Shown in pieces: positions 1 through 7,888 of a stretch of DNA of 34,589 nucleotides; the stretch's first letter is position 1, and each line of letters begins with the position of its first letter. The notes beneath the pieces were generated by a model that saw nothing but the letters and a program-made list of their open reading frames with translations, had not been told where the DNA came from and made no database searches. This DNA comes from Paludibacteraceae bacterium (GTDB lineage Bacteria; Bacteroidota; Bacteroidia; Bacteroidales; Paludibacteraceae). The stretch covers positions 1 through 34,589 of the forward strand of contig JAKSNS010000028.1 of NCBI GenBank assembly GCA_024399545.1. Reading direction: 5' to 3'. Position numbers and translations under genes: made by a program.

Positions 1-18
1 AACCTCATGGCTATCCCC
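1..18. repeat. 18-bp direct repeat, left copy
   Basis: AACCTCATGGCTATCCCC is repeated exactly at 510-527. The right copy encodes, on the minus strand, the last residues (GIAMRF) of the exported protein at 506-1102. The left copy starts at the window edge and may be longer. It could be an attachment-site or target duplication, or the tail of a paralogous gene outside the window. Confidence 0.8.
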
Positions 19-79
19 CTGACTTCGGGAATGCGTCACCAAAAATATGTTTTACAGGTCGGAAAGGTTAAGACACATA

Positions 80-129
80 AAAAACCACCCCCAACTTTTC
101 AGGTGAAATTATTGAAATTATTGAAATCG
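80..129. repeat. Left arm of 50-bp inverted repeat
   Basis: This arm is the reverse complement of 254-303 with 2 mismatches in 50, read directly. The arms enclose 124 bp with no convincing gene. Each arm carries two ATTTCAATA units plus a partial one (here on the minus strand) and a run of five C/G. The arrangement resembles a small non-autonomous element or a long hairpin. Confidence 0.85.
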
Positions 130-253
130 CATGCAAGCCGAAACCTCAAATGCGCACATAAATGTACACACAAACTCACAACACAAAAGAGCAAGCAAAG
201 AGCAAGCCCTACCGTACCATAAAAAACAGAAAATCGTATAATGACTTCTCAAA

Positions 254-303
254 CGATTTCAATAATTTCAATAATTTCACCTGAAAACTTGGGGGTGATT
301 TTT
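254..303. repeat. Right arm of 50-bp inverted repeat
   Basis: This arm pairs with 80-129. It ends almost exactly where similarity to the recombinase remnant begins (about 304-316), which suggests that the repeat replaced or interrupted the 5' part of that gene. Confidence 0.85.
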
Positions 304-315
304 CCTCCTGTTTTT

Positions 316-509
316 CAGAAGACCATCTCGCCTCATACGCTACGACACTCGTTTGCCACGGCAATGCTGTGTGTGGTGCGAACCTGCGTGTAATACAGAT
401 GCTGTTAGGTCACGAAAACATAGTCACCACAGAGATTTACACCCATATAGACATCACACGTTTGCGCAAGGAGATAATCGACTTCCACCCGAGGAACCAA
501 AGGCACTAA
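316..509 (+). pseudogene. C-terminal remnant of a tyrosine recombinase (XerD-like), frameshifted
   Basis: Frame 1 from 316 reads QKTISPHTLRHSFAT, the family's conserved HxLRHSFAT block containing the catalytic Arg and second His. From 375 the next frame continues GANLRVIQMLLGHENIV and then TTEIYTHID with the catalytic Tyr, closing in FHPRNQRH and a TAA at 507-509. The spacing between HSFAT and GAN is 14 nt where XerD proteins normally have 15, so a single-base deletion explains the shift. Upstream of 304 the sequence is inverted repeat rather than recombinase, so the N-terminal and central parts are missing. The tail resembles Bacteroidota housekeeping XerD, but an integrase of a lost element is also possible. 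It cannot give an active enzyme. Confidence 0.85.
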
Positions 510-1102
510 AACCTCATGGCTATCCCCAAACCGTCCCTTGACGACTGGAGATTGAATGTCACGACAGGCTTGCGTTTTGTGATATTTCCGTTGTATATAT
601 TAGGTGTATTGTGCATAATACCATAGCCAGTTCCGAGGCATATAGCACTTGCGATTGATGTTACCATTCCTGCGGTAAAAATCCATGAGAATGTTTCTAT
701 TTTATGTTCTATGTGGTCGTCTTCATCACCCTTAGCTTTTTGTATCGGAAGAACAAACATACCCAAAGCAAGATTAGGTAAAATCCCGCATAGGCCTACT
801 GTCATGGTTACACCACCGCATGCTAACAATACCCATCCAGCCAGAGACAAGTTGTAGCCAGTACGGAATTGCTTGTATGCGATTGCATCCCTCGATTTCA
901 GGAATCCCATAAACGCCCTTTTGTTCATTATTTCTCCGTTTGCAATATACTTGTTGGCATCACGGGTTACCAATGAGGCAGAGTCTGGTGTCAGTTGTGA
1001 AACCGACTGTTCGGTCGTTTGAAACGTTGTTGTCTCTTCTGTTTGACCAAATGCCATGAAACTTATCAGTATCATTACCGATAGTATGAGAAATTTTTTC
1101 AT
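506..1102 (-). CDS. Exported small membrane protein of unknown function
   Basis: The protein has 198 residues. An N-terminal signal peptide (about 1-19, Lys-Lys then a hydrophobic run ending MAFGQ) is followed by a Thr/Ser-rich stretch. Two hydrophobic, Gly/Ala-rich segments lie at about 83-120 and 140-163, separated by an acidic loop (KGDEDDH, 124-130). The C-terminus is a beta-like NLQSSRDGLGIAMRF ending in Phe. I recognise only a general resemblance to uncharacterised Bacteroidales exported proteins and assign no function. It starts 22 bp after nspC on the same strand, so co-transcription is plausible. Its last six codons coincide with the direct repeat 510-527, and its stop codon overlaps the end of the recombinase remnant, so the original 3' end may have been altered by an insertion. 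Confidence 0.7.
   Translation of the reverse strand: MKKFLILSVMILISFMAFGQTEETTTFQTTEQSVSQLTPDSASLVTRDANKYIANGEIMNKRAFMGFLKSRDAIAYKQFRTGYNLSLAGWVLLACGGVTMTVGLCGILPNLALGMFVLPIQKAKGDEDDHIEHKIETFSWIFTAGMVTSIASAICLGTGYGIMHNTPNIYNGNITKRKPVVTFNLQSSRDGLGIAMRF
510..527. repeat. 18-bp direct repeat, right copy
   Basis: This is an exact copy of 1-18. It begins directly after the recombinase stop codon and lies inside the last codons of the minus-strand gene 506-1102, whose TAG stop (506-508) falls just outside the repeat. The segment between repeat starts is 509 bp. Confidence 0.8.
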
Positions 1103-1124
1103 ATTACTTGTTTCTCATTAGTTT

Positions 1125-2276
1125 TTAATCCATTATAGAGAGATAGTCGCCGAAGGTGTATTCCCTCAGAGTCTCGAATGAGCCGTTCAGTCGGCGGAGT
1201 TTCACCGAAGGGTGGTGTATTCCGTTGAACATGGTGGTTTTCACGTTGGTGTAGTGGTTCATATCCTCGAAGACAATCTTTTCGCCCTCTTTCAGTTCGT
1301 GGTCGAACTTCCAGAAGCCGATGTAATCGCCGCTCAGGCAGCTGTTTCCCCCCATTCTGTATGTGTTCTCGCCGTTTGTGTCGGTTTTCTCGGCACCTAT
1401 GATGCAAGGCTGGTAAGGCATCTCAAGGCAGTCGGGCATGTGGCAGGCGAACGACACGTCAAGCATTGCGGTTTTGATGCCGTTGTTCTCGACTATATCC
1501 TGCACCTGACTGACCAAAACCCCGGTGCGCCATGTGTGGGCTGAGCCAGGCTCCAGTATCACCTCAATTCCGGAATGGCGGCTTTTGAACTTTATGATGG
1601 TGTCTATCAGGTGTTGCGTGTTATAGCCTTTGCGGGTCATCAGGTGACCACCGCCGAAGTTTATCCATTTCAGTCCGTCGATAAGATGTCCGAATCTCCG
1701 TTCAACGACACTGAGAGTCTCTTCGAGTTCGTAAGACGTTGACTCGCATAGGGTATGGAAGTGCAATCCCTCAATACCTTCTGGCAGTCTGTCGCCAAGT
1801 TGGGTGGACGTTATGCCTAAGCGCGAGCCTGGTGCGCATGGGTTGTACAACTCTGTCTCTACTTCCGAATACTCTGGGTTTATGCGCAATCCGCAACTTA
1901 CGCCTTTCTTATGGCATATCCTGCCGAATTTCTCGTATTGTCTGAGGGAGTTGAATGTGATGTGCGAACTGAGGTTTGCAATCTGCTCAATTTCCTCTTC
2001 GCGGTATATCGGTGCGTAAGTGTGAGGCTTGCTTCCCAGTTTCTCGAAAGCCATACGGGCTTCGTTGAGCGATGATGCGGTGGAGCAGGGGATGTACTCA
2101 CGGGTGATGTGGAACAGTTTCCAGAGAGCGAAAGCCTTGAAAGCCATAATGATTTTGGCACCACTTTGTTCCGCTACACTCTGTATCAGTCGCAAATTGT
2201 TGCGGACAAGACGTTCCTCGACGACGTAGCATGGGGATTTTATACCTGAGTAGTCGAATTTAGTGAAGTCGTTCAT
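1125..2276 (-). CDS. nspC: Carboxynorspermidine / carboxyspermidine decarboxylase
   Basis: This 383-residue enzyme is of the alanine-racemase-fold (type III) PLP decarboxylase group. It catalyses the last step of the aspartate-semialdehyde route to spermidine or norspermidine in the cytosol. The PLP lysine is K47 in MAFKAFALWK. The phosphate-binding FGGGH loop is at 207-211, LEPG at 241-244, and the second active-site part NSCLSGDYIG is at 311-320, with Cys313 and Asp317 matching the family's catalytic pair. Length is typical of NspC and the start has a normal SPCYVVEE beginning soon after it. It lies downstream of iorAB, separated by a hairpin at 2292-2331. No carboxyspermidine dehydrogenase is in the window. 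Confident in the family; substrate preference (C3 versus C4 moiety) cannot be read from sequence. Confidence 0.95.
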   Translation of the reverse strand: MNDFTKFDYSGIKSPCYVVEERLVRNNLRLIQSVAEQSGAKIIMAFKAFALWKLFHITREYIPCSTASSLNEARMAFEKLGSKPHTYAPIYREEEIEQIANLSSHITFNSLRQYEKFGRICHKKGVSCGLRINPEYSEVETELYNPCAPGSRLGITSTQLGDRLPEGIEGLHFHTLCESTSYELEETLSVVERRFGHLIDGLKWINFGGGHLMTRKGYNTQHLIDTIIKFKSRHSGIEVILEPGSAHTWRTGVLVSQVQDIVENNGIKTAMLDVSFACHMPDCLEMPYQPCIIGAEKTDTNGENTYRMGGNSCLSGDYIGFWKFDHELKEGEKIVFEDMNHYTNVKTTMFNGIHHPSVKLRRLNGSFETLREYTFGDYLSIMD

Positions 2277-2291
2277 GTTTTTCTTAATAAC

Positions 2292-2331
2292 AAGGGCGGA
2301 ACATCAGAAAACAGACAGATGTTTCGCCCTT
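2292..2331. terminator. Strong hairpin between iorB and nspC
   Basis: AAGGGCGGAACATC (2292-2305) pairs with GATGTTTCGCCCTT (2318-2331), 14 bp with one mismatch and a 12-nt loop. The T-rich tail is better on the plus strand (TTTGTTTATT); on the minus strand, where the genes run, the tail is only TTGTTATTAAG. It may partly terminate iorAB transcription or act as an intercistronic processing or stability hairpin. Confidence 0.55.
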
Positions 2332-2351
2332 TGTTTATTCAACAGGACTGT

Positions 2352-2930
2352 TTATTTGTCAGCCACAGCACGGCCAGCGCGAAGTGCCGCAATGTTGGCG
2401 TTTACGATGCTCTCACCCTTCTTTCCGAAGTTGCTGCGAACAGCGTCCTCAAGTTTCTCGATGTCTATACCGAGATACTTGGAAGCTGCACCGAGGACAA
2501 CCATGTTGGTACCCTTAGGGTTGTTAGCCTCTTTAGCCACAGCGTCGGCATCAAAGAGGATATGGTTAGGTATCTTCTTGATTTCAGCCTCGATAGCCGC
2601 ATAGTCAGGGTAGTTAGGTATGTTGACGAAAGGAGTGGAGTTAGTGATAACCCAACCTGTCTTTTTGTTGAGGAAAGGCAGGTAGCGGAGAGCCTCCATA
2701 GGTTCAACAGAGAGGATGATGTCGCACTGACCCTCTGGGATAAGGTCAGAGTTGATAGGCTGGTCGGAGAGACGGAGGTGTGACTGGACGTCACCACCAC
2801 GCTGGCTCATACCGTGAGTCTCGGCCTGTTTCATATACCAACCCATATCGAGGGCTGCCTTTGAGATGATTGCTGCTGACGAGAGGGCACCCATACCGCC
2901 TACGCCACAAAGAATGATATCTATTTTCAT
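2352..2930 (-). CDS. iorB: Indolepyruvate:ferredoxin oxidoreductase, beta subunit
   Basis: This 192-residue gamma-domain-type subunit of 2-oxoacid:ferredoxin oxidoreductases works with IorA to convert aryl-pyruvates (from Trp, Phe, Tyr transamination) and CoA to aryl-acetyl-CoA, reducing ferredoxin. It can also run in reverse for aromatic amino acid synthesis. The N-terminal GVGGMGALS (about 9-17) and the ETHGMSQRGG block (about 37-46) are family signatures. Length is normal. The start is 27 bp downstream of iorA, so the two are co-transcribed. The hairpin at 2292-2331 follows. Confidence 0.93.
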   Translation of the reverse strand: MKIDIILCGVGGMGALSSAAIISKAALDMGWYMKQAETHGMSQRGGDVQSHLRLSDQPINSDLIPEGQCDIILSVEPMEALRYLPFLNKKTGWVITNSTPFVNIPNYPDYAAIEAEIKKIPNHILFDADAVAKEANNPKGTNMVVLGAASKYLGIDIEKLEDAVRSNFGKKGESIVNANIAALRAGRAVADK

Positions 2931-2957
2931 GATTTTAATCTCTTAATTGGTGAATAA

Positions 2958-4586
2958 TTAGTTCTGCTTTGCGGCTTTCTCCTTAGCGGCACGCTCTGCC
3001 TTGAGACGCTTGTTCATAGCAACGATGCACTCACGGCGAGGGATGATAACGGAAACGCCTTTGTAACCGATTTCCTCTTTCATGATTGCGACGTTCTCCT
3101 CGTGGTTTTTCTTCAATGGGTTGATTACGCGGATATGCTCAGGAGCGACACCCATACCGGTGCAGATGCTCTCGATACGTCCTGTAGCTGAGGATTTCTG
3201 TGAGCCGGTCATACCTGTAATCTCGTTGTCGAGGATGATGATTGTCACGTTGGCATTGTCAACGCAGCAGTCGAGAAGTCCCGTCATACCAGAGTGGGTG
3301 AAAGTAGAGTCACCGATAACTGCCACAGATGGGAGCAAAGTGCCTTCGGAAGCACCCTTCGCCATGGTGATGGAAGCACCCATATCAACTGTAGAGTAGA
3401 TAGCTTCGAATGGAGGAAGTGCGCCGAGGGTATAGCAACCGATATCAGAGAATACGCGACCTCCAGGGAATGACTTCATAGCCTCGTTGAGAGCGGTGTA
3501 TGAGTCAACGTGAGGACATCCGTCGCAGAGTTTCGGAGGACGTGGGGCAACGAGAGCAGGGATTTCGAGGCCGCCTTCGATTTCCAGACCGAGAGCCTTG
3601 CCAACCATGTTTGGAGAGAGTTCGCCTACACGTGACAATGTGCCGTCCAGACGACCGTGGATAGGTTTGCCGTTGTTCATGAAGCCGCGCATCTGCTGCT
3701 CGACGAGTGGCTGACCCTCTTCGAGAACGAGGATTTCGTCACACTCGTTGTAGAGTTTCTCAATCATGCACTGTGGCAATGGGTATTGCTGTACCTTAAC
3801 TACTGGATAAGGGCATTTCTTGTCACGGAAGTTCTCCATGAGGTAGTTGTAGCCGATACCGCAAGCGATGATACCGAGTTTCTTGTTCTCGCCATCGAAA
3901 TATTTGTTCCAACCTGCAGTCTCAGACTCCTTGATGATGTCTGGCTGTTTAGCGAGGAGGGCGTTGTACTGCTTGCGTGCGATGGCAGGCAGGAGGATGA
4001 ACTGTTTCTTGTCCTGTGGCAGTGAACGCTCGTTCTGGTTACGGACCTCAGCCTTGCGTGTAACGCCGGCGCGTGAGTGAGCCATACGGGTTGTGATACG
4101 CATCATGACAGGCTCTTTGAATTTCTCGGAGAGGTCAAAGCCGTAGTGAATCATATCGTATGCCTCCTGCTGCGAAGCAGGCTCCAATGCAGGGATAAAA
4201 GCGAAGTTCGCATAGAAGCGAGAATCCTGCTCGTTCTGTGATGAGTGCATTGAAGGGTCGTCAGCGGCGATGTATATCAAACCACCGTTTACGCCTGTAA
4301 TGGCAGAGTTCACGAAGCAGTCAGCAGCCACGTTGACACCAACGTGTTTGCAGCAATACATAGCGCGTTTACCTGCGTAGCTCATACCGAGGGCAGCCTC
4401 CATGGCTGTTTTCTCGTTTGCACACCACTCAGAGCGAATACCACGCTCGCGAGCCATTTTGGAGTCCTGAATGAACTCTGTAATCTCTGTGGAAGGCGTT
4501 CCTGGATAGGCATATACACCTGAAAGTCCTGCATCTATGGCAGCCTGAGCGATTGCCTCATCGCCCAAAAATAATAGTTTGTCCAT
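2958..4586 (-). CDS. iorA: Indolepyruvate:ferredoxin oxidoreductase, alpha subunit (short form)
   Basis: This 542-residue TPP-dependent catalytic subunit pairs with IorB. The pyrimidine-binding domain is N-terminal (AYPGTPSTEITEF, 26-38; WCANEKTAMEAALG, 54-67). The PP domain begins near CDGCPH (354-359), and the TPP/Mg motif runs from GDS (425-427) to DNEITGMTG (453-461). Archaeal IorA has a C-terminal 2x[4Fe-4S] ferredoxin domain; here the protein ends in a Lys/Ala-rich tail with no CxxCxxC clusters, so electrons must reach ferredoxin another way. This short form fits Bacteroidota homologues. The promoter box is at 4646-4654. Confidence 0.94.
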   Translation of the reverse strand: MDKLLFLGDEAIAQAAIDAGLSGVYAYPGTPSTEITEFIQDSKMARERGIRSEWCANEKTAMEAALGMSYAGKRAMYCCKHVGVNVAADCFVNSAITGVNGGLIYIAADDPSMHSSQNEQDSRFYANFAFIPALEPASQQEAYDMIHYGFDLSEKFKEPVMMRITTRMAHSRAGVTRKAEVRNQNERSLPQDKKQFILLPAIARKQYNALLAKQPDIIKESETAGWNKYFDGENKKLGIIACGIGYNYLMENFRDKKCPYPVVKVQQYPLPQCMIEKLYNECDEILVLEEGQPLVEQQMRGFMNNGKPIHGRLDGTLSRVGELSPNMVGKALGLEIEGGLEIPALVAPRPPKLCDGCPHVDSYTALNEAMKSFPGGRVFSDIGCYTLGALPPFEAIYSTVDMGASITMAKGASEGTLLPSVAVIGDSTFTHSGMTGLLDCCVDNANVTIIILDNEITGMTGSQKSSATGRIESICTGMGVAPEHIRVINPLKKNHEENVAIMKEEIGYKGVSVIIPRRECIVAMNKRLKAERAAKEKAAKQN

Positions 4587-4645
4587 TATGCTTAGAAGTT
4601 TATTATTGTTTTTCTAACGGTCGCATGTCCATATTTTTTGGACGT

Positions 4646-4654
4646 GCAAATTTA
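4646..4654 (-). promoter_or_regulatory. Bacteroidota -7 box for iorAB
   Basis: On the minus strand TAAATTTGC matches TAnnTTTGC. The predicted transcript start near 4639 gives a leader of about 50 nt. A small hairpin, GTCCA/TGGAC (4627-4643), lies at the expected transcript 5' end. Confidence 0.6.
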
Positions 4655-4710
4655 CGAATAATATTTTATATGTGCAAATTTTTCACTGTTTATTTTTCAA
4701 CAAGGCAAAT

Positions 4711-5376
4711 TCAATATTGCCTTGCGCCGAAAATAGAGCTTCCGATTCTGACGATTGTGCTTCCCATTTCGACGGCAAGTCGCCAGTCGCCTGACATGCC
4801 CATTGAAATCTCGCGGAAGTGGTCGCAGTTGGCAAAGGCACCTTTTTTCAGGGTTTCAAATGAGTCGCGAATTTCCTGGAAATCACGGTGTATGACTGTT
4901 TCGTCCTCGGTGTTTGTCGCCATGCCCATCACTCCGCAGATGCGTATATGTGGGTGGCTGTCAATGTATTCAGGGGTGAAGAGGGAGATTGCCTCTTGTG
5001 GAGAGAAGCCCTGTTTGCTTTCTTCCTGTGCGACGTGCAATTCTATGAGAACATCCTGAACCTTGTTGTTTTTCGCCGCCTGTTTTTCGATTTCGTCCAC
5101 GAGACGGTCGTTAGACATGCTGTGGATTATAGATGCGTAAGGCACGACGATTTTGACCTTGTTGGTCTGGAGGTTGCCTATGAAGTGCCATTCGATGTCA
5201 TGGGGCAGGGTGGTGGCCTTCTCAAGCATCTCCTGCGGGCGGTTTTCGCCGAAACGTCTTTCGCCGGCATTGTAAGCCTCCATGATGGCCTCGTTGGGGT
5301 GGAATTTCGAGACGCAGACGAGTGTGGCTCTTTCGCCAAGCTCCTTGCGTATCGTTTTCAGGTTTTCGGCAATCAT
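4711..5376 (-). CDS. yggS: YggS/PLPBP-family pyridoxal-phosphate homeostasis protein
   Basis: This 221-residue single-domain alanine-racemase-like barrel binds PLP and helps balance B6 vitamers and amino/keto acid pools; no catalytic activity is established for the family. The PLP lysine is K24 in VCVSKFHP. GENRPQE is a variant of the usual GENYVQE, WHFIGNLQTNK follows, and the C-terminus keeps MGMSGDW and RIGSSIFGARQY. Its ATG overlaps the DUF4494 gene end by 4 nt, so translation is probably coupled. An 8-bp hairpin, CAAGGCAA/TTGCCTTG (4701-4724), spans its stop codon; without a good T-run it is a poor intrinsic terminator. Confidence 0.94.
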   Translation of the reverse strand: MIAENLKTIRKELGERATLVCVSKFHPNEAIMEAYNAGERRFGENRPQEMLEKATTLPHDIEWHFIGNLQTNKVKIVVPYASIIHSMSNDRLVDEIEKQAAKNNKVQDVLIELHVAQEESKQGFSPQEAISLFTPEYIDSHPHIRICGVMGMATNTEDETVIHRDFQEIRDSFETLKKGAFANCDHFREISMGMSGDWRLAVEMGSTIVRIGSSIFGARQY

Positions 5377-5828
5377 TCCTGTTTCTCCTCCTTTGGCTCG
5401 TATTTGAACACGTCCATGATGGTTGTCTCGGTGATAGACGCAATGTCGTATTCAGCCTGGATGTTCTTCAGTCCCACCTCGGAGAGTTGGCGGAAGGCTT
5501 CCTCAAAGTCGGCAGCCTGGATAATGTAGTGGCAGGGGGTGCGTTTCTCCTTGTCGTTGTCGAGGGAGATGAACATCACTTTGGCGCGGAACCACTTGTC
5601 GGCCTGTGGGTCAACGTTCTCGACGATTTCGGTTATGTTGCTTTTCTTGACTGCCTCCACCTCGATGCCTCCGATGGAGAATGGAGTCACCTCTTCGATG
5701 ATTCTTGCCTCAGCCTCGGTGAAGGAGAGTGCGTCCACGAGGTAGTTTTCGGGTTTGCTCTGTTGTGGGTCTTCGCCCTCTTTGAAACTTTTGTCGTACT
5801 TGACTTTACATTCAAACCATTTGCTCAT
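5373..5828 (-). CDS. DUF4494 domain protein
   Basis: This 151-residue soluble protein has no signal peptide or membrane segment. It begins MSKWFECKVKYDK and shows the alternating hydrophobic and charged pattern of a small alpha/beta fold, with conserved-looking NYLVDALSFTEAEARI (about 28-43) and KWFRAKVMFISLD (about 78-90), ending in a charged Glu/Lys tail. It matches DUF4494, a family found in Bacteroidota with unknown function. The gene overlaps yggS by 4 nt and begins one base after the lipoprotein gene, so it is inside a tight operon. The link to YggS suggests, but does not prove, a role in PLP or amino-acid metabolism. Confidence 0.85.
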   Translation of the reverse strand: MSKWFECKVKYDKSFKEGEDPQQSKPENYLVDALSFTEAEARIIEEVTPFSIGGIEVEAVKKSNITEIVENVDPQADKWFRAKVMFISLDNDKEKRTPCHYIIQAADFEEAFRQLSEVGLKNIQAEYDIASITETTIMDVFKYEPKEEKQE

Positions 5829-5829
5829 G

Positions 5830-6666
5830 TCAGTTATTTCTTAGATAGTTAAAATAAAAAGCGCGTGTGGCGTGTGACTCATAGTATCTGCTTTTTTCCA
5901 GAATGGTCACGTATTCCTTCAGCACTGCCGTGCATTCGGACTCAGGGTGTTCGCTGATGTAGTTCAGGATGGCGTCTTTCACGTCCTGCGACATCATGTG
6001 GGTGTCCCAGTCGAAAGCCGGTGTGTTGTCTGCACCATAAATCATTATTATCATGTAGGTGTTGATGTATGGTTTCAGGCTGATTTTCAGGTCTTCGTTG
6101 ATGCTGTCGGAGGTCATAAGGCGTTCGCAGCGCCAGAGGCGGTCGGCGACCTCCTGGTATGAGATGGTGACTTCGGCATCGATGTTGGAAGGTGACTCCA
6201 TCTCCTGCTGCTCTATCTGAGCGAACTCGTATTCAGCCTCGTTGAGGTAGTCACGGAATATATCAGCGATGAATATGGGCGAGATGTCGTAGGTGACGTA
6301 GCCTTCGACTTTGAACACGCCAACGCCGGTTTCGTCGCTTGGCTCGGACATGTTGTTTATGGCTGTGAGCAACTCACGGGTTTCCTGTGGGGTGAGTGCG
6401 GGGTCGTTAAGCTTGTCGTTGAGGGAGTCGCAGAGGTGTTCGGCATATTCGCGGATGAAGTCGCCGACCTCCATTCTCAGCGAGTTAACCTGTTCTTTGG
6501 TCAGGTCGTCGGACGATTTGATGAGCGATGATATGCTGTCGATGCTCGCCACGGTATAGACCTTGCGGTTGATAATCTCCATGACCTTGTCGTTGGTGTT
6601 TTGTTTTGTGTCGCACCCGGCCATGATGAGAATGATTGAAAAGAAAAGGAGTAAAGATTTTCTCAT
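5830..6666 (-). CDS. Lipoprotein of unknown function
   Basis: This 278-residue protein has a type II signal peptide: MRKSLLLFF, a hydrophobic core, then lipobox IMAGC with Cys18 as the lipidation site, followed by DTKQNTND. No Lys/Glu-rich surface-export signal is obvious after the Cys, so it may face the periplasm. The rest is mostly acidic and helical, with no motif I recognise. It sits 9 bp after truA and 1 bp before the DUF4494 gene, so it is in the truA-yggS operon. Its role there is unknown. Confidence 0.8.
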   Translation of the reverse strand: MRKSLLLFFSIILIMAGCDTKQNTNDKVMEIINRKVYTVASIDSISSLIKSSDDLTKEQVNSLRMEVGDFIREYAEHLCDSLNDKLNDPALTPQETRELLTAINNMSEPSDETGVGVFKVEGYVTYDISPIFIADIFRDYLNEAEYEFAQIEQQEMESPSNIDAEVTISYQEVADRLWRCERLMTSDSINEDLKISLKPYINTYMIIMIYGADNTPAFDWDTHMMSQDVKDAILNYISEHPESECTAVLKEYVTILEKSRYYESHATRAFYFNYLRNN

Positions 6667-6675
6667 ATATGTTGT

Positions 6676-7407
6676 TTATAGGTTATATTCCGCTTTTACG
6701 AAATAGAGTCCGCAAGCTTCGGCGGCTTCGCCTGCGCGGCAACGGTCGTGCGCCTCGATTACGGCTTCAAAGTCAGCCTCTTGTCTGCGTCCTGCACCAA
6801 TCTCAACCAGTGTCCCCACGATTGCCCTTACCATCCCGCGGAGAAAGCGGTTTGCCTCGATGGTGAAGACCAGTTCGTTGTCCCGGGTCTGCCATTCAGC
6901 GGTTCTGATTTCGCATACGAAGTTGTTAACGTCGGTATGAACCTTGCTGAACGAGGTGAAGTCCCTCCGTCCTATAAGCTTAGCAGAGCAACGGTTCATC
7001 GCCTCTACGTCTAAGGGGTAAAACAACCTTGCGGCACGCCCTACGGCAAAGGGTGATTTCCGTGTGGCTATGCGGTACTCGTACCTGCGCCAAAGTGCGT
7101 CGAAACGTGCGTGTGCGTCGTCCCTGACTCTTGTTATGCGGTTGACGGCGATGTCGGGCGGCAGAAGGCTGTTCATCCTGCGGGTCATCTGCTCTTCGTC
7201 TATGGCTTCACGGACGTCAAAATGCGCCGCCATATCAAGCGCATGCACGCCGGCATCTGTCCTTCCCGCACCTGTCAAAACTGTCTCACAGCGCAGTATT
7301 GTGGATATTGATTTTTCCATAACTTCCTGAACAGTAATACTGTTAGGTTGTCTTTGCCAACCGCTGTATCTGCCACCGTCGTATGCGAAGAATAAGAAGT
7401 ACCTCAT
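6676..7407 (-). CDS. truA: tRNA pseudouridine synthase A
   Basis: This 243-residue cytosolic enzyme isomerises uridines 38-40 in the tRNA anticodon stem-loop. The catalytic aspartate is D51 in GAGRTDAGVHAL. The N-terminal FAYDGGRYSGWQRQP and the later RANR-type core (EANRFLRGMVRAIVG) are typical. Length is normal for the family. It is the first gene of a compact operon (truA, lipoprotein, DUF4494, yggS). A consensus -7 box at 7424-7432 predicts a leader of only about 10 nt. Confidence 0.96.
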   Translation of the reverse strand: MRYFLFFAYDGGRYSGWQRQPNSITVQEVMEKSISTILRCETVLTGAGRTDAGVHALDMAAHFDVREAIDEEQMTRRMNSLLPPDIAVNRITRVRDDAHARFDALWRRYEYRIATRKSPFAVGRAARLFYPLDVEAMNRCSAKLIGRRDFTSFSKVHTDVNNFVCEIRTAEWQTRDNELVFTIEANRFLRGMVRAIVGTLVEIGAGRRQEADFEAVIEAHDRCRAGEAAEACGLYFVKAEYNL

Positions 7408-7423
7408 GACCGTATAAAATCCT

Positions 7424-7432
7424 GCAAAGGTA
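7424..7432 (-). promoter_or_regulatory. Bacteroidota -7 box for the truA operon
   Basis: Minus-strand TACCTTTGC matches TAnnTTTGC and lies 17 bp before the truA ATG, so the transcript should start near 7418 with a very short leader. Confidence 0.6.
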
Positions 7433-7621
7433 CGAATAATTTTCTATATAAACAATCTATTTCGGGAAAATATTTTTGGCTATATCGTCTCAACATAAAT
7501 AAATGCCCCCCTTTATGAATATGGATAGTTAGGGGATACGTCTATGGTTTGCATGGGGTAGGTGTTAGGGGGAGTTTCTGTGACAGATAAGATGAGGGTT
7601 TCGGATATACCGGGAGAGTGT

Positions 7622-7795
7622 GGTAGGTCAATATCAGTCTCAGTATTTCAATAAAAAAGGTATGGGGTGTATGTGGAAAGGTAGGTCAATATCAGTCTCA
7701 GTATTTCAATAAAAAAGGTATGGGGTGTATGTGGAAAGGTAGGTCAATATCAGTCTCAGTATTTCAACAAAAAAGGTATGGGGTGTATGTGGAAA
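7622..7795 (+). repeat. Three tandem copies of a 58-bp unit
   Basis: Copies are at 7622-7679, 7680-7737 and 7738-7795. The unit starts GGTAGGTCAATATCAG and ends GGGGTGTATGTGGAAA. Copies 1 and 2 are identical; copy 3 has one T-to-C change (CAATAAAAAA to CAACAAAAAA). Near-identity implies recent expansion. Confidence 0.9.
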
Positions 7796-7888
7796 GTATA
7801 TGTATAATAAATATTATATATAATAAATTGTATATATTAACATTTATATAAAGGGGTATGGGCGTGAGACGGGGGAATGTATGGTTGA

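Noticed and set aside
7-222. 71-codon plus-strand frame at the left edge
   Set aside because: It spans the direct repeat and the first inverted-repeat arm and is highly basic and low-complexity; likely not coding.
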